Source of the DNA: Streptomyces longisporoflavus
GTDB taxonomy: Bacteria > Actinomycetota > Actinomycetes > Streptomycetales > Streptomycetaceae
Direction: 5' to 3'
Length of the DNA: 64,000 nucleotides
NCBI RefSeq assembly: GCF_014649775.1
Contig: NZ_BMTR01000004.1
Coordinates: forward strand, 434,001 to 498,000
Part shown: positions 1 through 7,797 of the stretch, in pieces
Numbering within the stretch: the stretch's first letter is position 1
How the letters are laid out: the number at the start of each line of letters is the position of its first letter
Notes under the pieces: model-generated
The model's database searches: none
What the model saw: the letters and a program-made list of their open reading frames with translations, nothing else
What the model was told of the DNA's origin: nothing
Position numbers and translations under genes: made by a program

Positions 1-711
1 CACCTCGTCGGAGGCGGCAAGCTCGTCCGCCGCCCCCGCGAGCGCCACTTCGCCGACGTCCAGGACGTACGCGCTCGACGCGAGACGCAGCGCGAGGGCG
101 GCGTTCTGCTCGACGAGGAGGACCGCGGTGCCCTGGCCGTTGATCTCCTGGATGGTGTCGGCGATGCGGGCCGCCATCAGCGGGGCGAGCCCCAGGGACG
201 GTTCGTCCAGGAGCAGCAGCTTCGGCGAGGCCATCAGCGCCCTGCCGACCGCCAGCATCTGCTGCTCGCCGCCGGACAGGAGCCCGGCCCGCTGGCCCGC
301 GCGCTCGGCGAGCACGGGGAAGAGTTCATGGACGCGGCTCAGGGCCGAGGCCTTCGTGCCCCGGCTCCCCGCGGAGCCGAGTGCGCCCGCCCGCAGGTTG
401 TCTGCGACGGTCATCCGGGCGAACACCCGCCTTCCTTCCGGTACTTGTGAGACTCCGGCCCCGACCACCCGGTCCGGGTGCAGTCCGTCGATGCGCCGTC
501 CGCCGAAGTGGATGGAGCCGGTGGTGAGCGCCCCCCGGTGGAAACCGAGGGTGCGTGAAATGGCGCGCAGGAGCGTCGACTTGCCCGCGCCGTTGCCGCC
601 GAGGACGGCGACGACGGCGCCCTCCGGTACTTCGAGCGACACCTGGCGCAGTGCGCGTACCGGTCCGTATCCGACCGACGCGTCCTGTACGACCAGTCCG
701 GAACCACCCAC
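1..711 (-). CDS. livF: LivF-type ABC transporter ATP-binding protein (3' end cut by the window)
   Basis: ATPase subunit of a branched-chain-amino-acid/urea/amide-type importer that energises uptake at the inner face of the membrane. About 237 codons are visible and the C-terminus lies beyond base 1. Walker A (GGNGAGKST), a LivF-like 'VPEGRRVFARMTV' stretch, the LSGGEQQ signature, Walker B (LLLLDEP) and the 'LLVEQN' H-loop region in place of histidine are all present, as is usual for LivF. I chose the GTG at 711 because a G-rich ribosome site precedes it; the exact start is uncertain. It is divergent from a PucR-type regulator, which may control the transporter. Partner permeases should lie upstream in the same operon or elsewhere, outside this window. 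Confidence 0.85.
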   Translation of the reverse strand, partial: MGGSGLVVQDASVGYGPVRALRQVSLEVPEGAVVAVLGGNGAGKSTLLRAISRTLGFHRGALTTGSIHFGGRRIDGLHPDRVVGAGVSQVPEGRRVFARMTVADNLRAGALGSAGSRGTKASALSRVHELFPVLAERAGQRAGLLSGGEQQMLAVGRALMASPKLLLLDEPSLGLAPLMAARIADTIQEINGQGTAVLLVEQNAALALRLASSAYVLDVGEVALAGAADELAASDEV

Positions 712-867
712 CTGGGACCCCCCTGCCCTCTGCCTGCTCTGTTCGTGGCGCTCGGCCGCCGGTGCCGCGCGGCCCTCTGTGTGTGGCGCTCACCCCAGCA
801 CCGCCGCGCCCGCCCGTCCACGGCCTGTGTCCGAATCGCTGCGGGTGACCAGCGGTACCGGCCACCC

Positions 868-885
868 GTTGTGCACGGGCACAAC
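868..885. promoter_or_regulatory. Palindrome in the livF/pucR divergent region (candidate operator)
   Basis: GTTGTGC-ACGG-GCACAAC is a perfect 7-bp inverted repeat with a 4-nt spacer, midway between the two divergent genes. Its place suggests an operator for the PucR regulator that starts about 90 bp downstream. The rest of the 262-bp gap (712-973) shows no clear coding sequence. Confidence 0.4.
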
Positions 886-973
886 ACCGCGTGTCAGGGG
901 CCTGCCAGGGGTGGTCCGGCAGTGGCATCCTCCGCAGCACGAAGGCATGAATGGCGGCGGCGATGGGAGTTCC

Positions 974-2173
974 ATGAGCGGACGCAGACCTCGTACGGGC
1001 CATGACTGGAAGGTGCTCGAGGAGGCGTGCACCGCGCTGCTCCCCCGCATCCCCGATCTGGTGGACGAACATCTGCGGCAGCTCTTCGAGCACTCGCCGG
1101 TGTACGCGCGGGTCCTGCCGCACGACCAGCAGTGGCGGGAGGCGGAGGAGGCGATGCGGATCGGCATCGAGACCATCTCGGCGCCGCGGGCGTCGCCGCG
1201 CCGCGATCTGGAGTACGCGGAGGAGGCGGGCCGGCGCCGGGCCCAGCAGGGGCTGCCGCTGGACCTGGTGGTGCACTCGTACCGTAACGCGGGCTATCTG
1301 GTCTGGGACTCGCTGCTCGAAGGCACCGTGGGGCAGGACCCGGAGAAGCTGGCGGTCCTGATGCGGTCGGCGACGATGGTGTGGTCGGCGGTGGACGCGC
1401 AGGCGGCGGCCGCGTCGGACGCGTACCGGGCCACGGAGATGGAGTTGCGCCGGCGCACCGACGAGCAGTTGCAGGCGCTGCTCGACGCGCTCCTTGAGGG
1501 GCAGTCGGGGCCGGGGCTCGCCTCGCAGGTGGCCGCGGGGCTCGATCTGCCGGAGCGCGGGCCGTACGCGGTGGTGGTGCTGCGGGCCGAGCGGCGGGAC
1601 GGGCGCGCCGCGTTCCACCGGCAGATCCAGCGGGCCGGGTTCCGTTTCGTCTGGCGGATGCGGACGGACCGGGAGGTGGGTGTGGTGGCGCTCGGGGCGG
1701 AGGAGGGCCTGGACGAGCTGGCCGCCGCGCTCGAGGGGCGGTGCCCGGGGCCCGGCGGCATCAGTCCCGTGGTGGCGGGGCTCTCCGAACTGGGCCACGC
1801 GCGGCGCCTGGCCGAACTGGCGCTGCGTACGTGTCCGCCGGACGCGACCGGCATCGTACGGCTCGACCAGCGGATGCCGACGGCGCTGGTGGTGAGCCAG
1901 CCGGAGCTGGCGGGGCGCCTTGTGTCGGACGTCTTCGGCGAGGTCCTCGCCCTGGAACCGGCCGACCGGGCGGTGCTCCTGGAGACGCTGGACGCGTGGC
2001 TGATGTGCGAGGGGTCGGCGGGGCGGGCCGCGGGGCGTCTGTACTGCCACCGGAACACGGTGTTCAACCGCCTGCGGCGCCTGGAACAACTGACGTCACG
2101 CTCGCTGGCCCGCCCCAGGGACCTGATGGAGATGACGCTGGCCCTCGACGCGTATCGGCTGGCGCCGGGCTAG
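974..2173 (+). CDS. PucR/CdaR-family transcriptional regulator
   Basis: A 399-aa DNA-binding regulator. The N-terminal half is helical (LVDEHLRQLFEHSPVYARVLP region), the middle resembles the CdaR/GGDEF-like domain, and the C-terminus carries the PucR-type helix-turn-helix ('CEGSAGRAAGRLYCHRNTV', then 'NRLRRLEQLT'). The open frame extends far upstream to base 128, but that part is antisense to livF. I start at ATG 974, which has GGGAG 5 nt upstream; an in-frame ATG at 947 is the alternative. Family members sense small nitrogenous or other metabolites, and the divergent livF-like gene is the obvious target. The inducer cannot be read from the sequence. Confidence 0.85.
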   Translation: MSGRRPRTGHDWKVLEEACTALLPRIPDLVDEHLRQLFEHSPVYARVLPHDQQWREAEEAMRIGIETISAPRASPRRDLEYAEEAGRRRAQQGLPLDLVVHSYRNAGYLVWDSLLEGTVGQDPEKLAVLMRSATMVWSAVDAQAAAASDAYRATEMELRRRTDEQLQALLDALLEGQSGPGLASQVAAGLDLPERGPYAVVVLRAERRDGRAAFHRQIQRAGFRFVWRMRTDREVGVVALGAEEGLDELAAALEGRCPGPGGISPVVAGLSELGHARRLAELALRTCPPDATGIVRLDQRMPTALVVSQPELAGRLVSDVFGEVLALEPADRAVLLETLDAWLMCEGSAGRAAGRLYCHRNTVFNRLRRLEQLTSRSLARPRDLMEMTLALDAYRLAPG

Positions 2174-2288
2174 AGCGGGGTCCTCCTCCCCGGCACCCGA
2201 ACGCACCGCCATCACCGGCTCCGCCGAGCTCGTCCTCAACCGCCGGACGGGCTGAATCCTGGCCCGCCCGACGACCGGTCCGGGCCGC

Positions 2289-2463
2289 GCCCCGCAAGGG
2301 GCGCGGTGAACAGCGCGCCCAGCCCCCACCGGGCCCCGTAAGGGGCGCGGGGAACTGCGCGCCCAGCCCCCACCGGCGCCAGGCGTACAAACCGCCTGCC
2401 CCGCAAGCACGCCTGCCGGGCCCCGTAAGGGGCGCGGGGAACTGCGCGGCCAACCCCCACCGG
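2289..2463. repeat. Three copies of a 44-bp extragenic repeat in a 328-bp gene-free stretch
   Basis: Copies at about 2289-2332, 2333-2376 and 2420-2463 share the core CCCCGTAAGGGGCGCGGGG followed by AACTGCGCG and a CCCCCACCGG tail. The first two are head to tail. The CCCCGTAAGGGG part can form a small hairpin. Single related copies occur near 52560, 59603 and, inverted, 59706. The surrounding region 2174-2501 contains no credible gene and lies between convergent genes, so the repeats may act as terminators. Confidence 0.8.
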
Positions 2464-2501
2464 AGCCCGGTGTAGAGAAACCCCCGCCCCCTGCAAACCG
2501 C

Positions 2502-3653
2502 CTAGCTCAGGAAATCGCGGGCGATGCCCTCCGCCACCGTCTCCAGGATGGGCCCCGCCTCGGCAATGCAGCGGGCGACATCCGGCTCCACGTCGGTCAG
2601 CGCGTACGCCCGCCGGATCCCCGCCTTGCCCAGCGCCTCCGCCGGAAGGGCCAGGCGGCCGCAGACCGCCACCACCTCCACGCCCGCCGAACGCGCCGCC
2701 GCCGCGACCCCCGCGGGCGCCTTGCCGTGCAGGGTCTGCTCGTCCAGCGAGCCCTCCCCGGTGATCACCAGCGAGGCACGGGCGAGCGCGGGAGCGAAGC
2801 CGAGGACGTCCAGCATGACCTCGATACCGGGGCGGAAGCTCGCGCCGAGCCCGACAAGCGCCCCGTACCCGATGCCGCCCGCCGCTCCGGCTCCCGGCGA
2901 CTCGGCGTACTCCAGGGCCGAGGAGCCCACCGCGTCGGACAGCACCCGCGCGAAGTGCGCGAGGGCCGCGTCCAGCTCGGCCACGTCCTCGGGGCTCGCC
3001 CCCTTCTGCGGCCCGTACACCGCCGGGGCGCCCTTCGGGCCTGTCAGCGGATTGTCCACGTCGCTGGCCAGGACCAGGTCCACGGAGGCGAACCGCTTGT
3101 CGAGCCCGGACAGGTCCGCCGTGGCCAGCGAGGCCAGGGGGCCGCCGCCCGGCGCCACCGGCTCCCCGGACGCGTCCAGGAACACCGCGCCGAGCGCGGC
3201 CAGCATGCCGGCCCCGCCGTCCGTGGTCGCACTGCCCCCGACACCGAAGACGATCGTCCGCGCGCCCGCGTCCAGCGCGGCCCGCAGCAGTTCCCCGGAG
3301 CCGTACGTCGTCGAAGTGAGCGGGGCGAAGACGCCCTCGGGAAGGAGCTGGAGGCCGGACGCCTCCGCCATCTCCACCACCGCGGTCCCGTCCCGCAGCG
3401 CGTACGCCGCGGTGACCTCATCGCCGAGCGGCCCCGTCACCCGTACCTCACGGCGTTCGAAACCGGCCGCGACCGCCGCGGCCACCGTTCCGTCACCGCC
3501 GTCGGCCACCGGCAGGGCCTCGACCTCCACCCGCGGTGCGACGCGCCGAAGCCCGGCCGTCACCCGCTCCGCGACCTGCACGGCCGTGAGCGATCCCTTG
3601 AACTTGTCCGCGGCGATGAGCACATGCCCCGCCGTCCCAGCAGCGTCCGCCAC
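2502..3653 (-). CDS. Glycerate kinase (GlxK/GarK family)
   Basis: A 383-aa enzyme expected to phosphorylate D-glycerate with ATP, feeding glyoxylate/allantoin-derived carbon into central metabolism. Family signs are the N-terminal 'IAADKFKGSLTA' motif, 'VADGGDGT', 'GVGGSATTDGGAGML' and 'TGEGSLDEQTLHGK'. The frame is open up to 3752, but the GTG at 3653 has AAGGGG 7 nt upstream and gives a normal family length. It is divergent from the ADP-ribosylglycohydrolase gene. Nothing nearby encodes glyoxylate carboligase, so the source of glycerate is not shown here. Confidence 0.92.
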   Translation of the reverse strand: MADAAGTAGHVLIAADKFKGSLTAVQVAERVTAGLRRVAPRVEVEALPVADGGDGTVAAAVAAGFERREVRVTGPLGDEVTAAYALRDGTAVVEMAEASGLQLLPEGVFAPLTSTTYGSGELLRAALDAGARTIVFGVGGSATTDGGAGMLAALGAVFLDASGEPVAPGGGPLASLATADLSGLDKRFASVDLVLASDVDNPLTGPKGAPAVYGPQKGASPEDVAELDAALAHFARVLSDAVGSSALEYAESPGAGAAGGIGYGALVGLGASFRPGIEVMLDVLGFAPALARASLVITGEGSLDEQTLHGKAPAGVAAAARSAGVEVVAVCGRLALPAEALGKAGIRRAYALTDVEPDVARCIAEAGPILETVAEGIARDFLS

Positions 3654-3874
3654 CTTGCATCCCCTTGCTTTCCGGGCCTTGCTCGCGTCAAGGCAGTCGC
3701 GCCGCTGCGACCATAACCGCAGGAGGGGCCGCCTGCCCATGGCCCTCCGCATATCGGAGCCCCGGCCTCCTCCCCTAAATACCCCTAAAAAGGCTTAAAC
3801 CGGGCGCCTGAACTGCAAGAATGATCGATCAGCAGCCCGCACGACAGACCCCCGAATGCACCTTCGATCGAAAA

Positions 3875-3890
3875 CCAGACAAACGTCTGG
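3875..3890. promoter_or_regulatory. Inverted repeat in the glycerate kinase/ARH divergent region
   Basis: CCAGAC-AAAC-GTCTGG is a perfect 6-bp inverted repeat about 65 bp before the ADP-ribosylglycohydrolase start. The rest of the 299-bp gap (3654-3952) holds an AT-richer patch (two CCCCTAAA copies near 3773-3790) but no gene I can support. Candidate operator only. Confidence 0.3.
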
Positions 3891-3952
3891 CGCTCCACGC
3901 CGAACCGGTCGCGCAGACCGCGCACGGGCCCGGAATTCGGTAGACCGGATGC

Positions 3953-5014
3953 ATGACCCCAGCGCATACGGAACTCGCCGACCGTGTTCTCGGCGGCTGG
4001 ATCGGGCGGATCGCGGGCAACATGCTCGGCAAACCGATCGAGCGGGGCGACTACTGGACGCGGGAGCGCATCGAGCGCTATCTGCGGCAGGCCGACGCCC
4101 TTCCGCTCACCGACTATCTGCCCGAACCCCCTTCCTGGGTGGAGGAGTTCCAGCTGCGGCCGGAGTGGCAGCAGTGCGTGCGGGGCGGCGTACACGGCAG
4201 CTGCCGGGACGACGACGTCGACTACGCGATCCTCGGGCTCCATCTCCTGGAGACACACGGATTCGACTTCAGCACCGAACAGGTGGGCGAGCTGTGGCTG
4301 CTGCGCCTCCCCTATCTGCAGACGTTCACCGCCGAGCGCGCCGCGTACCGGAATCTCGCCAACGGACTCAAACCGCCGCTCACCGCGACCTACGAGAACG
4401 CGTGCCAGGAGTGGATCGGCGCCCTCATCCGCGCCGACGTCTTCGGCTGGACGAACCCCGGCGCCCCGCGCCGCGCCGCCTCCCTCGCCCGCCGGGACGC
4501 GGTGCTCTCGCACACCGGCAACGGCGTGTACGGGGCGATGTGGGCGGCGGCGCTGGTCTCGGCCGCGTTCGCCGCGGCCACTCCGCGGGCCGCGCTCGAC
4601 GCGGCGTCAGGGGTGATCCCGTCCGGCTGCCGCCTCGCGCGTACCGTGCGCCGGGTCGTCACGCTGCACGAGGCCGGGCTCGGCTGGGAGGAGACGCTCG
4701 CCACCATCGAGGCGGAGACCTCCGGACTCGGCTGGATCCACGTCGTGCCGAACTCGGCCGTCCTGACCGCCGGACTCCTCTACGGCGACGGCGACTTCAC
4801 CCGCACCATCGCCCTGACCGTGCGCGGCGGCCTCGACACCGACTCGAACGGCGCGACCGCCGGGTCCGTCGCGGGCGTGCTGTGCGGGGCCAAGGCGATC
4901 CCCGCACAGTGGCGCGACCCGCTCGAAGACCGGGTACGCAGCGCGGTGTTCGGTTTCGACGGCTCCCGGATCACGGAACTCGCGGCCCGGACCGTGGAGT
5001 TGGCCGAGGCCTAA
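3953..5014 (+). CDS. ADP-ribosylglycohydrolase family protein
   Basis: A 353-aa soluble protein of the DraG/ARH fold, which removes ADP-ribose from arginine or other acceptors using a di-magnesium centre. Typical elements are 'GGWIGRIAGNMLGKP' near residues 14-28, the acidic metal motif RDDDVDYA at about 85-92, and the C-terminal 'GGLDTDSNGATAGSVAG' metal-binding loop. The start is the first ATG after the divergent promoter region. The true substrate (protein, DNA or free ADP-ribosyl compound) is unknown. A Nudix gene follows 40 bp downstream on the same strand, so the two may be co-transcribed and act in the same nucleotide-sugar turnover; that link is inference. Confidence 0.88.
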   Translation: MTPAHTELADRVLGGWIGRIAGNMLGKPIERGDYWTRERIERYLRQADALPLTDYLPEPPSWVEEFQLRPEWQQCVRGGVHGSCRDDDVDYAILGLHLLETHGFDFSTEQVGELWLLRLPYLQTFTAERAAYRNLANGLKPPLTATYENACQEWIGALIRADVFGWTNPGAPRRAASLARRDAVLSHTGNGVYGAMWAAALVSAAFAAATPRAALDAASGVIPSGCRLARTVRRVVTLHEAGLGWEETLATIEAETSGLGWIHVVPNSAVLTAGLLYGDGDFTRTIALTVRGGLDTDSNGATAGSVAGVLCGAKAIPAQWRDPLEDRVRSAVFGFDGSRITELAARTVELAEA

Positions 5015-5054
5015 CGCGGCGGCTCCCCGCTCCCCGCGCGCCTACCCTTTTCAC

Positions 5055-5546
5055 GTGACCACTCAGGATTACGCCACGTACATCGCGGGCCTCCCGCGCA
5101 TCATCGCCGGGGCCGCCTCGCTCTTCCGGGACTCCGAAGGGCGCGTACTGCTCGTCGAGCCGAACTACCGCGAGGGGTGGGCCCTGCCCGGCGGCACCGT
5201 CGAGTCGGACGAGGGGGAGACACCGCGGCAGGGGGCGCGCCGCGAGACCGCCGAGGAGATCGGCCTCGACGTCGAGCCTGGCCGGCTGCTCGCGGTGGAC
5301 TGGGTGCCGGGGGTGGCACGGCCGCCGCTGGTGGCCTATCTGTACGACGGCGGGGTGCTCGGCGAGGACCAGCTGAAGTCGATCAGGCTTCAGGAGGAGG
5401 AGCTGCTGTCCTGGCGCCTCGTGGCCCGCGAGGACCTTCCGCGGTTCCTGCCGGACGAGCTCGGGCGGCGGGTGCGGGCCGGACTCGACGCGCTGGACGC
5501 GGGTACGGGGGCGGTCGAGCTTGAGGACGGGGTGCGGGTCGGCTGA
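5055..5546 (+). CDS. Nudix hydrolase
   Basis: A 163-aa pyrophosphohydrolase of the Nudix superfamily acting on a nucleoside diphosphate linked to another group. The Nudix box spans about residues 46-71 and ends in RRETAEEIGL; the loop between the GG and the helix is two residues longer than the consensus. Start GTG at 5055; the only upstream purine run is weak. It lies 40 bp after the ADP-ribosylglycohydrolase gene, so ADP-ribose-type substrates are possible but unproven. The C-terminus is acidic and without recognisable motif. Confidence 0.88.
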   Translation: MTTQDYATYIAGLPRIIAGAASLFRDSEGRVLLVEPNYREGWALPGGTVESDEGETPRQGARRETAEEIGLDVEPGRLLAVDWVPGVARPPLVAYLYDGGVLGEDQLKSIRLQEEELLSWRLVAREDLPRFLPDELGRRVRAGLDALDAGTGAVELEDGVRVG

Positions 5547-5550
5547 GCCT

Positions 5551-5590
5551 GTCGGCCGAGCGTTCAGAACGTCGGCCGATCGCTCAGAAC
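5551..5590. repeat. Two-copy 20-bp tandem repeat between convergent genes
   Basis: Bases 5551-5570 and 5571-5590 match at 18 of 20 positions (each starts GTCGGCCGA and ends CAGAAC). The second copy runs into the last codons of ogt. It was probably formed by a short duplication. Confidence 0.75.
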
Positions 5591-6105
5591 AGCGCGTCCG
5601 CGTGCGTGACGGCCGGGACGGGGGCCGTCAGGACCGCTCCCTCGAAGGCCAGCAACCGCTGCTTGCGGTCGAGGCCGCCGCCGTATCCGGTCAGGGAGCC
5701 GCCCGCGCCGATCACCCGGTGGCAGGGCACGATCACCCCGATCGGGTTCTTGCCGTTGGCCAGGCCGACGGCGCGTGAGGCGTTGGGCTTGCCGAGCGCG
5801 GTCGCGAGCTGCCCGTACGTGCGGGTCTCGCCGTACGGGATCAGCCGGAGCTGCTGCCAGACGGTGCGCTGGAACGGCGTGCCGTCGAGGCGCATCGGCA
5901 GGTCGAACTCCGTCAGCTCCCCCGCGAAGTACGCCTCCAACTGGTCGATCGTCGCGTCGAAGGGCCCGGCGTCACGGTCGCCGAAGGTCTCCTCGGGTGG
6001 TCGGTGGCGCTGCTCGGTCATGTAGAGGCCGCTGAGGACGCCGTCGGTGGCCACGAGGGTCAGGGTGCCGTAGGGGCTGTCGATGAGGGTGTGCTGGCGG
6101 TGCAT
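5584..6105 (-). CDS. ogt: Methylated-DNA-[protein]-cysteine S-methyltransferase
   Basis: A 173-aa suicide repair protein that transfers the methyl group of O6-methylguanine to its own cysteine. The active-site motif PCHRV carries Cys128, preceded by the asparagine-hinge region 'ANGKNP' and followed by the 'GGLDRKQRLL' end typical of Ogt. The start ATG is at 6105. It lies 55 bp downstream of the Ada/AlkA fusion on the same strand, so the two form an alkylation-repair operon. The methylphosphotriester sensor domain is on AlkA rather than on this protein. Confidence 0.95.
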   Translation of the reverse strand: MHRQHTLIDSPYGTLTLVATDGVLSGLYMTEQRHRPPEETFGDRDAGPFDATIDQLEAYFAGELTEFDLPMRLDGTPFQRTVWQQLRLIPYGETRTYGQLATALGKPNASRAVGLANGKNPIGVIVPCHRVIGAGGSLTGYGGGLDRKQRLLAFEGAVLTAPVPAVTHADALF

Positions 6106-6160
6106 GGGGTTCTGTCCTCTGCCGTGGGTTGTCGGGGGCTGCGGGGAGGCTGTGGGGCTT

Positions 6161-7678
6161 TTATGCCGGGATGCTGTTGATGGGGTGGGTGTCGGTGGCC
6201 CACAGGTACTGGACCGCGTACGCCCGCCAGGGGCGCCAGGCCGCGGCCCGCGCGGTCAGCGCCGCCGGGGTGTGCGGGAGGCCGAGTTCCCGGGCCGCGC
6301 GCCGGACGCCGAGGTCGGTGGGCAGGAAGGCGTCGGGGTCGCCGAGCGCGCGCATCGCGATGACGTCGACCGTCCAGGGACCGAAGCCGGGCAGTGCGGT
6401 GAGCCGCGCGCGGGCCTCCTCCCAGCCGCTCTCCACGCCGAGCCGCAGTGATCCGTCGGCGAGGTGGCGTACGAGCGTGGTCAGGGTGGCGCGGCGGCTG
6501 CGCGGCAGGGCCAGTGCCTCCGGGTCGAGCGCGGCGAGGGCCTCCGGCGCCGGGAAGAGGTGGGTGAGACCGCCCTCGGGGTCGTCGATCGGCTCGCCGT
6601 GCGCGGTGACCAGGCGGGCGGCGTGGGTGCGGGCGGCGGCAGTGGAGACCTGCTGGCCGAGCACCGCCCGTACGGCGAACTCCGCCTCGTCGACGGTGCG
6701 CGGCACGCGGCGGCCCGGCGCCTTGGCGACGAGGGGCGCGAGCAGCGGGTCGGCGCTCAGCTGGCCGTCCACCGCGACCGGGTCCGCGTCCAGGTCGAGC
6801 ATGCGGCGGCAGCGGCTGATGGCGATGGTGAGGTCGCGCATGTCGGTGAGGCTGAGGCGGCAGGCGATGTGGTCGGGGGCGGGGGTGAGGGCGACGACCC
6901 CGTGGCCGTAGGGGAGGCGGAGCGTGCGGCGGTACGCGCCGTCGCGCCACTCCTCGACTCCGGGTACGGCGGTGGCGATGAGGTGGCCGAAGAGGTTGTC
7001 GGGGTTGAGGGGGGCTCGGAAGGGGAGCCGGAGGGAGAGCGCGCCGGGGGCGGCCGCTTTCCTGGCCGTCTTCGGGGCGCGGTTGCGCAGTTCGCCGGGG
7101 GCCAGGGCGAAGACCTCGCGGACGGTGTCGTTGAAGGTGCGGATCGAGGCGAACCCGGAGGCGAAGGCGATCTCCGCCATGGGCAGGGTGGTCGTCTCGA
7201 TGAGCAGCCGGGCGGTCTGGGCGCGTTGGGCCCGTGCCAGGGCGAGGGGGCCCGCGCCCAGTTCGGCGAGGAGCTGCCGCTCCACCTGGCGGGTGCTGTA
7301 GCCCAGGCGCGTGGCGAGGCCGGGGACTCCGTCGCGGTCCACCACGCCGTCCGCGATGAGGCGCATCGCGCGGGCCACGAGGTCGGCGCGCTGATTCCAC
7401 TCGGGCGAGCCCGGACTGCTGTCCGGCCGGCACCGCTTGCAGGCGCGGAACCCTTCCTGCTGGCAGGCCGCCGCGCTCGGGTAGAAGCTCATGTTCTCGG
7501 GCTTCGGGGGGACGACGGGGCAGCTGGGGCGGCAGTAGATGCGGGTGGTCGTGACGGCGGTGTAGAACCAGCCGTCGAAGCGCGCGTCCTTCGACTGCAC
7601 GGCACGCACACAGCGTTCGGCATCAGTGTGCATGCCCGAAGGGGCCGGGGTTCTGCCGGTGACGGCGACGGTGGTCAT
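6161..7678 (-). CDS. alkA: Ada-type regulator/AlkA DNA-3-methyladenine glycosylase fusion
   Basis: A 505-aa protein joining the Ada zinc domain (Cys49, Cys53, Cys80, Cys83; Cys49 is the expected methyl acceptor), an AraC-type helix-turn-helix (about residues 95-200), the AlkA N-terminal domain and the HhH-GPD glycosylase domain ('LTALPGFGPWTVDVIAMRAL', catalytic Asp455 in PTDLG). It should sense methylphosphotriesters, activate repair genes and excise alkylated bases. Start ATG 7678 has GAGG only 1-2 nt upstream; an internal ATG (MHTDAERC) about 15 codons on is equally plausible. It heads an operon with ogt. Confidence 0.93.
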   Translation of the reverse strand: MTTVAVTGRTPAPSGMHTDAERCVRAVQSKDARFDGWFYTAVTTTRIYCRPSCPVVPPKPENMSFYPSAAACQQEGFRACKRCRPDSSPGSPEWNQRADLVARAMRLIADGVVDRDGVPGLATRLGYSTRQVERQLLAELGAGPLALARAQRAQTARLLIETTTLPMAEIAFASGFASIRTFNDTVREVFALAPGELRNRAPKTARKAAAPGALSLRLPFRAPLNPDNLFGHLIATAVPGVEEWRDGAYRRTLRLPYGHGVVALTPAPDHIACRLSLTDMRDLTIAISRCRRMLDLDADPVAVDGQLSADPLLAPLVAKAPGRRVPRTVDEAEFAVRAVLGQQVSTAAARTHAARLVTAHGEPIDDPEGGLTHLFPAPEALAALDPEALALPRSRRATLTTLVRHLADGSLRLGVESGWEEARARLTALPGFGPWTVDVIAMRALGDPDAFLPTDLGVRRAARELGLPHTPAALTARAAAWRPWRAYAVQYLWATDTHPINSIPA

Positions 7679-7797
7679 GCCTCAAGGATCGTGCACGACG
7701 GTGACGGTGGCTGGCGAGAATCCGACATGGACCTTGGGGGTCGTGCCGGGGGTTCCGCGTGACCGGGCGGGCGGGGCAGCGGCTTGTTCGTTCCGCC

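Noticed and set aside
128..973. Plus-strand upstream extension of the PucR regulator gene
   Set aside because: It is antisense to livF, whose Walker and signature motifs are clear on the minus strand; a good ribosome site precedes ATG 974.
326..2089. Long minus-strand open frame of 587 codons over the PucR gene
   Set aside because: It is Arg/Pro-rich out-of-frame sequence, typical of high-GC antisense frames, with no recognisable domain.
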